From positions 10,419,501 to 10,483,500 of the forward strand of contig NC_056539.1 in assembly GCF_910596095.1 (NCBI RefSeq): a stretch of DNA of 64,000 bases, written 5' to 3'. Origin of the DNA: Thunnus maccoyii (Eukaryota > Chordata > Actinopteri > Scombriformes > Scombridae). The notes beneath the pieces were generated by a model. The model worked only from the letters and a program-made list of their open reading frames with translations, was not told where the DNA came from and ran no database searches. Of this stretch, positions 49,288 through 61,100 are shown in pieces. Within the stretch, counting starts at the first letter, position 1. The number at the start of each line of letters is the position of its first letter. The position numbers were made by a program, and so were the translations under genes.

Positions 49288-51983
49288 TCAGCGAGCCTTA
49301 GCATAAACCTTGAAGGGGTGCGGTACACGTGTGGTTCCAGTAACTCCTTCTGTACTTAACACTACTCCATCAGGAACAGAGAAAGAGAACTTCTGAAATA
49401 AACCCACCAAAAACAGGAACAGCTCCATCTTGGCCAGCCCTTCTCCGAGACACACGCGTTTCCCTGAGGAGTTCACAAACACACACACGTTGGTTTAAAA
49501 GCTCAAGATAAAAACTGATGTTCTGGGTCAGATCATGTGTAACATTGAGTTGAGTGTGGTTTACCTGCAGAGAAAGGCAGGAATGCTTCTCTCTTTACAA
49601 ACTTTCCATTAGCGTCTAGGAAGTGTCCTGGGTTGAAAGTGTCTGGAGTCTCCCATTCTGTCTTGTCGAACAGCACAGAGGTCAGCATGGGCAACAATGA
49701 GGTACCCTATGAACAAAGATCCACAGGGTAACACCAAGCAATGCTCACATTTTTCATTCCCATATTTTTCCAAGAAATAAGTCTGTTAAGACTTTTTGAA
49801 CAACTGTGTGGATGCACCTTGGGTATGAAGTAACCGCCAAGTGTCGTGTCTTTGGCGGCCATTCTGAATCCGTTGAGAGGAACAATGTTTCCCATCCTCT
49901 GGATCTCATGGATGACAGCGTCAGTGTAGGGCAGGTTGGGTCTGTCCGCCATAGTGGGCAGGCGGGTTTCTCCAATCACTCTATCTATTTCTGCCTGGAC
50001 TTTCTCTAGAAATACAAGAAATTTAAGTATTTATGCTTGGAACAATTTGGTGAGAAAAAGTGAGTATAGTCACCTACCCTGGATGTCAGGGTTTTTGATG
50101 AGGTAAACCAAAGCCCATTGCAAAGTGGTGGAGGTTGTCTCTGTTCCAGCCAGGAACAGATCCACAGAACACATAGTCAGATTGATCTCATTGAAGCCCA
50201 GATCAGACTCTTTGTGCTGTTCAAGAATGCAGAGAAGACACAGTAATGAATGACTGTACAGCTGTGCGGTGCAGCACTCTATGTGCAGCGCATGTTGTTC
50301 ACATACATTCTCCATTTCGATGAGGAAACTGTCAATGTAGTCCCGGGGATTGCTGTGGTCCAGGTCCTGCTTATGCCTCTGTACCTCCTGACTGATGAAG
50401 TCAAGGATGTCATTGAAGTGGCTGAACATTTTGTTGTGAGGGCCTGGCAAGTGCTTCATCACACCAGGCAAGGCCTCATAGAGCTACTTGAAAGAAAACA
50501 GTAGATGAGAGACAATTTCATTCACCTTTTGTGACAAAGTCAACCACACACACACACACACAGGCCTCCCAGTTGTTACTCCCACAATCCCACCAGAGTG
50601 CCATCTCTCTGTCAATGACTGAACTAAGTGGATGTTATTGACTTACTAGACCCCATATTGAGCCCTCCAGCATGATAACTTCAGACAAATACTTCAGCAT
50701 GATCTGGAAGTTGTGGTCGCTGTAGTCAAACCGTTTCCCCATCACCATCTGGCAAATGATGTTGGATACAGCGTTGTTGAAGAGACCTGCTGGGTTGAAA
50801 GGTTCACCTGTAGAAGAAGAATGCACTGTTCAGGGGATACTGTTTTATTGCTGCTGATTATGAGCTTATGCTTTGGTGATTGTAAACCACCTTTCTCCTT
50901 CTCTATCTCCTCTTGCAGGTACCGGATCTCCTCGCAGATGCTCTGCTCCATGATACTTTTGCCCAGGCCAAAGTTTCGTAAGGTAGACAAGGCGAATCGC
51001 CGCTGTCTCTTCCATGAGTCACCATTGCTCATGAACAGACCACCTATGCACAAGCATGCAGAGGAAATAAGAGTTAATGGCTTATGGGGAACTCATTACT
51101 GCACACACAGCACGAGGCAGGGAAAGGGAGATTTTTACACCTGAGCTTCCTAAGTAAAACCTGTCAGCAACTGGGCTGTATGGTCGATCCACAAAGTTCT
51201 CGGCCTGTGTCACCACGGCTTCCTTTACCATCTTGCACCCAGACACAACCACCAACTTTTCATTGCCAAGGTTGATGCTGAACACTTTCCCATAGACATC
51301 AGCCAGCTGAGGACAATAATAATAAAATCAGAGGTGAACCACAGAGCACTTCTGCATCACACTTTATGAGTTGTTCAAAAACAAAACAAAACCTACCAAT
51401 GTCTCTGTGGAACATTTAAGTGGAAGTGTGCTTTGAAGTTTAATTCATTATTTGACCACCAGGTGTCAGTATCTGCCATTAGTTTATATATTAAAATGAA
51501 TATTTTAAGCACAAATGCACATTTCCTAGTGTGTGAACAATTTAAAATTGCATTCTCCAGGTGAATAAATAAAAAATAGCTGAAATGGCTTCATCTTTTT
51601 AGTTCTTTGGAAAAGTTATACATTTTGTTATTGTCCATGTAATTCCATTATCCTGATAGCAATTGTGCAATAGTGTTTGTGAATTATCTTGTGTGACCTT
51701 TGTTGAGACATTCTGATACATTTAAAATCAAACTTAAATTTGATTTGATTTGAATTGAATGTAAGGAGAAGACTTCCTTTTATTTAACATTTACCTTGGT
51801 AAAATAAATGTGTAGATCTTTGTCCAGACTGAAGAAATTCCCCACCAATGGGAGACCCCATGGTCCTGGGGGATAATTTGGAGGATTCCTGTTTCTGAGG
51901 TAGTGTGCTATCAGTAAGAAGAGAAAAAAAAACAGCAATATTCCTTTGAGGTCAAATCCCAGTAAAAAGTTGTAAAGCCACAT
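49288..51983 (-). CDS. cytochrome P450 family 2, gene B (CYP2J/N/P-like)
   Basis: Exons (- strand): 51983-51795, 51306-51141, 51043-50891, 50807-50647, 50483-50307, 50216-50078, 50005-49818, 49706-49565, 49463-49288. In phase, 496 residues, TGA-type stop after ...VYAKAR. It has anchor [18 protein letters not shown], hinge [23 protein letters not shown] in the I-helix, EIQR, and haem motif [12 protein letters not shown]. It differs clearly from gene A throughout, so A and B are an older duplication. It is nearly identical to gene D in exons 3-9, but exons 1-2 carry nine amino-acid differences, including Pro to Ala in the predicted B-C loop ([10 protein letters not shown]). A GCGTG core on the - strand at 52297-52301, about 315 bases upstream, is absent from D. 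Substrate cannot be read from sequence. Confidence 0.95.
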
Positions 51984-52296
51984 GGTGAACGAGTCAAACC
52001 AGCAGCAGCAGCAGGAAGAGGAATGTCCGAGTGGAAAGGTTTGTGCCTCAGGATTTTCTTCTTCTGCACACCTGTGCTTTTATCATGCCTCTTCACATTG
52101 GAGTTAATCCTTTTGTGGGTTGTACCGCTAACATTACTCAACAGAAAGAAAAAAGGAAGAAAAAAATCTGTGATGCAAAGTCAGTACAAAGGTGCTTATG
52201 ACAATGTACTTACATAACCAGTCACAGACCACACCTACTTTCCCCTGACAAACAAGACCTCTGTCATGGCAACATGACACTTAAGGTAATGGGAAT

Positions 52297-52301
52297 CACG
52301 C
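52297..52301 (-). promoter_or_regulatory. possible xenobiotic response element core, gene B
   Basis: The sequence cacgc reads GCGTG on the gene's strand (context atGCGTGatt), 315 bases before the ATG. The equivalent place upstream of gene D (near 63130) reads cactc, so the core is lost or never formed there. A five-base core alone is weak evidence of AhR binding. Confidence 0.2.
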
Positions 52302-52913
52302 ATGAGCAACAACATGCAGCAATATGATAACATACATGCAAAACTTCCTCTGTCTTTCAGTAACCTTAGACAGAGATTGGGTGTTCAGAGTGTAAACAGA
52401 GTAAAATCAACAATACAAAGTGCAATGGGAATAAAAAGCATCTAACTGGTCCATTGTATACAGTTGCATGAAAATAAAGGGAAATGGGTCCTGTACACAA
52501 TTAAAACTGGTCTCTACAACAAAGTAGAAAATCAGAGAAAAAGTATGTAGTCTCTGAGAAATGCATTGATAGTGCAGATCTTATCTTATCAGATGTCTTT
52601 TATATATCCAAGAAATCTTAGAAAACAAATATTTTTAGGGAATTTATTATTGATGTTGAGACAGGTGGAGTAATTTGACAAACATTAGTTGAGAGCTAAA
52701 AAACACACACAACACTGTTATTGTATTAGTCAGCTAAAGCTTAGCAGCCTGGATATCCATCATATGGTGTCATTTATAGATGCAAAGTTCACAAGACTGT
52801 CTGTGTGTCAGAGTGCAAAATACCATATCGTCCTAAAAGAAAAAAATGTGAAACTTTTAAGTAACACAAATCACAAGACATTGTGATCTAATGGATGTAT
52901 AAATGCATAATAT

Positions 52914-53394
52914 ATAATAATAAATTATCGAGTCGATATTAGCTTATGACATTATGTAACACTCAATGGATCAACAGTTTATGAATTAACGAACAAATCA
53001 TCAAATCAACATCTTTGTCTGAGTTCTTACTGGACTGGACTTGTCAGAGCAGTGAATGGATCAGCCTCTACAAAAGCAACAGATAAACTTGTTCTAAAGG
53101 ATTTGGTCTTCTAGTGTCAGAGGGATAGATAGATATTACTGTATGTACATTGTAGGATAGTAGATATTTTGAAATTTAGGTATCACATATTAATTGTCTA
53201 AAGGGGCACTCCACCAACTTCACACTAATTGTCAGTTTATTTTTTCAGCTCAGGCTTAGAGACTGCTAATTTTCAACAGAAACTTTGCATTACAGACTGA
53301 GGGTGAGGAGTATAAAAGATGTGGGCATTTAGGCAGCAAGAGTCAAATGAAAAGATGTTCGGTGTTACATTTGCAAATTTTATACCTGGACATG
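52914..53394. other. spacer between duplication unit 1 and pseudogene C
   Basis: AT-rich, no exon or repeat I can name. The alignment with unit 2 stops at its left edge. Confidence 0.5.
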
Positions 53395-55595
53395 GGCAGT
53401 AGGCATGTAAAGAAAAGAAACAACTCCATTCTGGCCAGGTGCTCCCCCAAACACACACGTTTACCTGTGAAGAAACAGTTGACAGCAGTTTAAGGTTAGT
53501 AGATTCCTAGTTTTCCCTTAGAAACTATGTTAGCTGCAATTCTTGTAAGCCAAATAGTGTTATAGAAAGCGGAGGAAAAAAACCTGCTGAAAATGGTAGG
53601 AATGCGTCTCTTCTGCGGAAGTTGCCCTCTGAATCCAAGAAATGTTCAGGATTGAAGATATCTGGAGTCGCCCACTCATCCTTATCAAAAAGCACTGATG
53701 AAAGGATTGTAGTAATAGCTGTTCCCTGGAAAAACAGTCTATATTATCTAATATCAGTAAATAATCATTTATAAATTTTATAGCTGGACATTCACCACCA
53801 AGTAAGTCTGGTAAATAGTTCTTCACCTTGGGTATGAAGTATCCTCCCAGTGTATTGTCTTTACTGGCCATTTTGGGGAATCCCAGAGGAACAATATTCC
53901 CCATCCTTTGAATCTCATGGATGACGGCATCAGCGTAGGGCATGTTGGGTCTGTCGGCCAGTGTAGGCTGACGAGACTGTCCAACCACTCTGTCTATCTC
54001 TGCCTGGACTTTCTCTGGGTGAGGAAGCAGAGTCAGAACTATGGTTCAAATAGCATAAAAAAACATCCATAAACTCCATGGGAATATTCAGGTGCTTCAT
54101 ATGGCTAATGAGGAGAAAGTGGTAGCAGATGTTTCTGTCCCAGCCTCAAGCAGGTCAATGGTACAAACGAGCAGGGTCTCGATGTTGAAGCCAGCATGGG
54201 GATCCTTCTTCTTCTGGCAATGCGACAACAGAAAACACTGTTACTGTACGACATTAAACACAGTGCTCTGCTCTCATATTCTACTTTATATTAACCATGG
54301 TTCGAAAATGACATTTTACAGTAATAATATACCAGATAGTGGACTTTTTGTCAGACAAATCAAATGTTTGTTTTTTTTTACAAAGAAAATATAACAAGTG
54401 TATACATAAATGGTACTCTCTCAGCATTGTTAATTTAAACTATTGGCACATCATGACTGCAATGGCCAATATGTATGGAGACATTTTGTCAAGTTTGAGA
54501 GAAAAAATTGATTGTTTTGGACAGTAAAACAATCCAACAAGAAAAAGATGTGAAACCTTTAAAAAAAAAAAAAGTAATTTTTTATTATTTTTTTAAATTG
54601 AATTTTACTTTTTAATTGCATCTTGATCAGGAAAATAAGTTTGGAATCAGGACACTAAATGGAGTCTGAAATAATCAGTAAGTTTTCTGAGCCAGCTCAC
54701 GGAAAACTCTGAGAGGCATGTGTGGAGCACTATTGAGAATATTTTCAATTTGCCTAATCATCCCTATAAAGCAAAGGAGAGTTTGAGGGGGCGTTATACT
54801 ATATCATTGTTTTGAACACTGGTAGGAACCCAAACACAGGACACGAACAATGATAGTGGCTGAAAAGATGACAGTGTATTGCAAAAAGGGGAAGGGGAAG
54901 GGGATGAGAATGAATAGCAGGGAGGAATGTCCAGTGGCTGGTGGGGAGAAGATGAGGGCAATGGCAGAATGAGGTTGGTGTGGCAGGCTGAGTGGCGGAC
55001 TCTCTTCACAGATGCTCTGCTCAATGGAGCTCTTGGCCAAACCAAAGGTACGTAATGTGGCCATGGCAAAATGCCACTGTCTCCTCCACACTTTCCCATT
55101 ACTGAAGAAAAGACCCACCGAGACACAAAGAAACCAAACAATTTTGCTCAGACAGCAGGCTGATACTTAAATGATCTCATGCTGCATATGTGTGCTATAG
55201 ATTTGTGTGAATCACCTGAGTTTCCTGAATAATTTCTGGTCACCATTGGGATGTAAGGCCAGTCCACAAAGTTAGTCAAGTCAACTTGTGTCACTATAGC
55301 TTCCTTCACCATCTTCCACCCAGTTACAAACACTGTTTTGTCTCTTCCCAGACACATGCAGAACACATTCCCATAAACATCGGCGACCTGTGGATGCAGG
55401 AGCAGAGAATAAGCGGCCTGTTGTCTGGCATGTGACCCTGATAAGTAAATTTTCTGTTACACTATCAACAGGTTTTTAGCATTGTTTCCTACCATAGTCT
55501 ACCAAGTTGGGTGGATCCTTTTTGTTCAGAAAATACGCTATGAGGAGAATGGCAAAAATAAAAAGCAGCACTCCCCTGATGTCAAGACTCCACAT
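53395..55595 (-). pseudogene. chimeric CYP2 pseudogene C
   Basis: Pieces, 5' to 3' on the - strand: exon 1 fragment 55595-55504, exon 2 55387-55216, exon 3 fragment 55117 to about 54997, then exon 6 54213 to about 54085, exon 7 54014-53827, exon 8 53725-53584, exon 9 fragment 53464 to about 53395. The first three pieces match gene A closely, while exons 6-9 (TLLVCTIDLLEAGTETSATT, NIVPLGFPKMASKDNTLGG) belong to another CYP2 type absent elsewhere in the window. Lesions: exon 1 loses its proline-rich end in a deletion running into intron 1, exon 2 has a 6-base in-frame insertion, the exon 3 acceptor AG has become GG and its 3' end is replaced by unrelated sequence, exons 4 and 5 are missing, exon 6 is frameshifted at its end, and exon 9 stops early after [14 protein letters not shown]. 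It cannot make a P450. Exons 7 and 8 remain open and look recent. Confidence 0.9.
54215..54996. other. unrelated sequence inside pseudogene C
   Basis: This replaces exons 4-5. It holds A/T-rich DNA and, at 54830-54990, a GC-richer stretch with 'ggggaaggggaagggg'. No CYP homology and no recognisable element, so I read it as filler from the rearrangement. Confidence 0.5.
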
Positions 55596-55918
55596 TGTGA
55601 AGCAGAGGAGAAGACTGATGAGGATCAGTGTTTGGCCCCTCATTTCCCTCATCATCTATTCCTAGTTAGCGATGGGCTGGTGCTCTGCTGATTCACCGCT
55701 TAAGTCGACATAATGATCTATGTGTTTGTGACAGGAAGTTGGGACATCTCTTCACTAAACAAATGAGAAATATAGACTAAGAATTGACTGAAAATGTACC
55801 CGAACATAAAAATGAGCAGTAAACACAAAGCTTTCAGCTATGAATATCAGAAAGTGCTTTGTATTGTAAGGCTAAATTATCAACTAATAGTGTAGTTAAC
55901 TTCCAACCAATCACTACC
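55504..55918. repeat. copy of CYP2 gene A 5' region
   Basis: Sequence from the exon 1 fragment to 55918 follows 47290-47700 upstream of gene A with few changes (gcgatgggctggtgctctgc, cttaagtcgacataatgatc). It stops at 'accatgcacat'. This shows the 5' part of pseudogene C, with its promoter region, came from an A-type gene. Confidence 0.85.
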
Positions 55919-55953
55919 ATGCACATGTAGGGTAAAGGTAACCACTGACCCAA

Positions 55954-56057
55954 ACCATTTGATCCTTCAAGCTAGAAGAGCCAGCGAGATGGGAAGACCA
56001 ATTCAACCATTTGATCCTTCAAGCTACAAGAGCCAGCAATATGGGAAGACCAATTCA
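55954..56057. repeat. tandem repeat, 2 x 52 bp
   Basis: The unit 'accatttgatccttcaagct...accaattca' occurs at 55954-56005 and 56006-56057 with a few mismatches. It lies just upstream of pseudogene C and is absent upstream of gene A. Confidence 0.9.
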
Positions 56058-56306
56058 CATCCCAGTGTGAACTGATAGTATAATTTGGATAAACAACCCC
56101 TACCATTAGCTATCATAACTCACCTCTAAGAGCCAGTCACACACAGAGTTGAGCTGGCACCAACTTTAATCCCACTGCGGAATCTAATCGTCAGGACTTG
56201 AATGACCAACCCAAGGACTGATCACTGGGCAAATCAGCATAAGGCACAAGACATGCTGCACAATATGCCATACTCCAGTGACATTTACCAGAACACAGAC
56301 ATGCAC

Positions 56307-56323
56307 ACACACACACACACACA
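56307..56323. repeat. short (CA)n tract
   Basis: About eight CA units in the spacer between pseudogene C and duplication unit 2. Confidence 0.8.
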
Positions 56324-56470
56324 CCCTCAAATGGCATGGACCCCTGCCGTTTGCAGATTGAGCAGAAGAGAGGAGTGTAAAACCCATGGATTTACAAATG
56401 TAGTTTTAGATTTTTCTGTAAGGACAATTAATACTGTATGTTAGTATGTCTGTATATATCACAATATGTG

Positions 56471-57493
56471 TTGTTATGTACTTTAGTTAGACTTTTATTC
56501 CACTGCCTTTACGCCCAGAAATGTACCACTGACATAATCCCATCATCCATGATAACACTGTCATGTGTAATACCATTCTGCTTGTTTCAATCATGCAATT
56601 GCTAGATTGTAAATACTTTGATTAATGGAGTTAACATATTCAGGAGTTGAACCCGACTGTCCATGAACAGGAGAGGACAGACTCTCCTCCCCCAGAACTC
56701 TGCAACCCCTGGGATTGGCTAGGATCCACCTTCTGGGTGGGCGGACCAACACTTTAAAACAGTGTCTTATCTGAGACTCTAGGCTGCTTTTTGCTGATTT
56801 TCCAGGCTGGTTTTCCAGGCTGGCTGCTGGCTGCTGGTTGCTTCTTTGTCTACTTGCTTTCTGCCATGCCAGTGGAAAGCTTGCATTTTGCTAGTCTGAA
56901 GATGTGACTCAAAACAATCAGAGGTGAAACCTCAGAATCTAGAGTCATGAGTTGAGGATCAAGCCTAGGAGAGCATGAGACCCTGAACCAGGAGCTCTCT
57001 TCTAATGGGAACTTTCCGAGTCCAGACCGGCTGACTCACTCATCAATCGTTACAAGATTCAGACTCCAACTTCTCACCCCAGCACGTTGGACTCCATTCT
57101 CCACAAGAAGCCACCCCAGGGAGCAAGCAAGTAGTCGTATAAAACCTTCATCAACTTGTTTAAACCCTGGTGCTTTCATAATTTGTAACTTTAATCAGCA
57201 ATTCAGAACTAAGCTGTTGTACTGTTGATTTGACTTGATTGATTTGAACTACACAATAGATAACTCTGCATCATGCATTCGAATCATTCACTGGCCATAG
57301 CCTTGCGTACCAGTTTCCCCTTTCCCTCTTGTGTCTTGTTTGTAAAAAGTGTTTAGTACTTGTAGCTGTGTATGTAACTAAAGTGTACTTGTTTGTGTTT
57401 TCTTATGCTTGCATCTCGGTCATTTAACCTTAAAAGACCTTATACACTTGCAAAATCATAATTAAGATTAATAACAATCATCATTCTAATTGA
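56471..57493 (+). mobile_element. possible LTR-like fossil between C and D
   Basis: About 1 kb of non-coding, moderately GC-rich sequence replaces whatever preceded duplication unit 2. It holds promoter-like motifs in order: ggattggct (CCAAT box), ggtgggcgg, then ctttaaaac (weak TATA), and ends exactly where unit 2 begins. That layout suggests a solo LTR, but I found no target duplication and cannot name a family. A different repeat or a piece of an unrelated promoter is as likely. Confidence 0.25.
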
Positions 57494-58136
57494 CCTCTCT
57501 TGTGTGGCCAACAAGGAGAACTATTTCCCTATTATTTTACCTTCTCTAATACGAGTTATGTCCTGGATGAATAATTTCATGTTAGAGTTGTGCACAAAAA
57601 TAACTTATAATTCCCCCATAAAATCATAAAACTATTTGAGTGCACAAATTCCTACACTGTTGTTTTAGGACAGACTGGAAAAATTGTGAACCTGTCCCTC
57701 AACTCCCATGTTGTAGCCATGAATATATATTGCATTGTGTTTTTACCAATGACTGAAACCAGGGTTGTGACACATATCATCAAATCATTTATTATTCATT
57801 TACAAATATATTCAAATGATTTGTCAATGATTGGTTTCATATTAACTAATGGCTTATAAATTACCCTAAAAGGCATCATTACTATAAAGAATAGTATAAG
57901 AAAATGTATACATCTTGCCATTAATAATTACAAGGACAAAGTGTAGAATCACCACAATAATCTTTTTATGTATAATAACTGTATCACACAGAATTTAATG
58001 TACAGAGCAGAAAATGACCAGGTCCTCATGACATGAGAAAATCATACAACAGACAAAGGTTGAGACAAAGCTTACTCTCCTAAAATGTTTTGGTTAGTAT
58101 GGTTGCTGGTTAGATAAAAATGAGATGTTGCATAAT

Positions 58137-61100
58137 TCAGCGAGCCTTAGCATAAATCTTGAAGGGGTGCGGTACACGTGTGGTTCCAGTAACTCCTTCT
58201 GTACTTAACACTACTCCATCAGGAACAGAGAAAGAGAACTTCTGAAATAAACCCACCAAAAACAGGAACAGCTCCATCTTGGCCAGCCCTTCTCCGAGAC
58301 ACACACGTTTCCCTGAGGAGTTCACAAACACACACACGTTGGTTTAAAAGATAACAATCGATGTTCTGGGTCAAATCATGTGTAACATTGAGTTGAGTGT
58401 GGTTTACCTGCAGAGAAAGGCAGGAATGCTTCTCTCTTTACAAACTTTCCATTAGCGTCTAGGAAGTGTCCTGGGTTGAAAGTGTCTGGAGTCTCCCATT
58501 CTGTCTTGTCGAACAGCACAGAGGTCAGCATGGGCAACAATGAGGTACCCTATGAACAAAGATCCACAGGGTAACACCAAGCAATGCTCACATTTTTCAT
58601 TCCCATATGTTTCCAAGAAATAAGCCTGTTAAGACTTTTTGAACAACTGTATGGATGCACCTTGGGTATGAAGTAACCGCCAAGTGTCGTGTCTTTGGCG
58701 GCCATTCTGAATCCGTTGAGAGGAACAATGTTTCCCATCCTCTGGATCTCATGGATGACAGCGTCAGTGTAGGGCAGGTTGGGTCTGTCCGCCATAGTGG
58801 GCAGGCGGGTTTCTCCAATCACTCTATCTATTTCTGCCTGGACTTTCTCTAGAAATACAAGAAATTTAAGTATTTATGCTTGGAACAATTTGGTGAGAAA
58901 AAGTGAGTATAGTCACCTACCCTGGATGTCAGGGTTTTTGATGAGGTAAACCAAAGCCCATTGCAAAGTGGTGGAGGTTGTCTCTGTTCCAGCCAGGAAC
59001 AGATCCACAGAACACATAGTCAGATTGATCTCATTGAAGCCCAGATCAGACTCTTTGCGCTGTTCAAGAATGCAGAGAAGACACAGTAATGAATGACTGT
59101 ACAGCTGTGCGGTGCAGCACTCTATGTGCAACGCATGTTGTTCACATACATTCTCCATTTCGATGAGGAAACTGTCAATGTAGTCCCGGGGATTGCTGTG
59201 GTCCAGGTCCTGCTTATGCCTCTGTACCTCCTGACTGATGAAGTCAAGGATGTCATTGAAGTGGCTGAACATTTTGTTGTGAGGGCCAGGCAAGTGCTTC
59301 ATCACACCAGGCAAGGCCTCATAGAGCTACTCAAAAGAAAACAGTAGATGAGAGACAATTTCATTCACCTTTTGTGACAAAGTCAACCACACACACACAC
59401 AGGCCTCCTAGTTGTTACTCCCACAATCCCACCAGAGTGCCATCTCTCTGTCAATGACTGAACTAAGTGGATGTTATTGACTTACTTGACCCCATATTGA
59501 GCCCTCCAGCATGATAACTTCAGACAAATACTTCAGCATGATCTGGAAGTTGTGGTCGCTGTAGTCAAACCGTTTCCCCATCACCATCTGGCAAATGATG
59601 TTGGATACAGCGTTGTTGAAGAGACCTGCTGGGTTGAAAGGTTCACCTGTAGAAGAAGAATGCACTGTTCAGGGGATACTGTTTTATTGCTGCTGATTAT
59701 GAGCTTATGCTTTGGTGATTGTACACCACCTTTCTCCTTCTCTATCTCCTCTTGCAGGTACCGGATCTCCTCGCAGATGCTCTGCTCCATGATACTTTTG
59801 CCCAGGCCAAAGTTTCGTAAGGTAGACAAGGCGAATCGCCGCTGTCTCTTCCATGAGTCACCATTGCTCATGAACAGACCACCTACGCACAAGCATGCAG
59901 AGGAAATAAGAGTTAATGGCTTATGGGGAACTCATTACTGCATTCACAGCACAAGGCAGAGAAAGGGAGATTTTCACACCTGAGGTTCCTAAGTAAAACC
60001 TGTCAGCAACTGCACTGTATGGTCGATCCACAAAGTTCTCGGCCTGTGTCACCACGGCTTCCTTTACCATCTTGCACCCAGACACAACCACCAACTTGTC
60101 ATTGCCAAGGTTGATGCCGAACACGTTCCCATAGACATCAGCCAGCTGAGGACAATAATAATAAAATCAGAGGTGAACCACAGAGCACTTCTGCATCACA
60201 CTTTATGAGTTGTTCAAAAACAAAACAAAACCTACCAATGTCTCTGTGGAACATTTAAGTGGAAGTGTGCTTTGAAGTTTAATTATTCTGATGTTTTATT
60301 ATTTGACCACCAGGTGTCAGTATCTGCCATTAGTTTCTATGTTAAAATGAAAATTTCAAGCACAAATGCACATTTCCTAGTGTGTGAACAATTTAAAATT
60401 GCATTCTCCAGGTGAATAAATAAAAATAGCTGAAATGGCTTCAACTTTTTAGTTCTTTGGAAAAGTTATACATTTTGTTATTGTCCATGTAATTCCATTA
60501 TCCTGATAGCAATTGTGCAATAGTGTTTGTGAATTAGGGTAAACGTCCCTATTAAGCCCACATACCATAAAAGTTCACTTGCAACTTCTGAGTCAAATTT
60601 TAAAAAAAACACATCATAATTCGTTGCTGTTTGATGTTTCTTCTAATAAAGCTGCTTGTTACATGAATGACACTTTTTTATTGTAAGTCAATCAGATTTG
60701 TCAATATTGAGTTATCGAAGCATATGTATGACATGTGCCTTCTGATCCCAAAAGAAGTTGCAAAAAAACTTTGGTGATTTTGGTATCCTCAGAAGATAAC
60801 ATTTTTTGCATATTTTTACTCCTACTTTTGGTAAATACTCAATTGTTATCAAAATGTAAGAGATTAGTGTTTTGAATAAGACATATGTTAGAATATTACT
60901 TGAATCAGAAATATTGTTTCTTTTGAAATCAAAATATGAGTTTTAGCAAGCAAACAAACAGACCACATGCTGCATCAATACAGTAGCTGCATAGTATGGT
61001 TCATTGCAATGACATAAAGCATGATAAGTATTTATAGTTTACATTTTTGTATGCAGTTTACATTATTATACTGTTAAATAGATAGTGAATGTGTATTTTT

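Larger units (their letters stand above)
48626..52913. repeat. tandem duplication unit 1 (contains CYP2 gene B)
   Basis: This 4.3-kb block recurs at 57494-63699. Exons, introns, 3' flank and roughly 900 bases of upstream sequence all align by eye. The differences are single bases, a few small indels (for example the CA tract 50545-50563 is shorter in D) and one 2-kb insertion in unit 2. Confidence 0.93.

Noticed and set aside
49806-51144. Long + strand reading frames over CYP2 gene B (and the same at 58655-59983)
   Set aside because: They are antisense shadows of conserved exons and cross splice sites; they show no protein family of their own.
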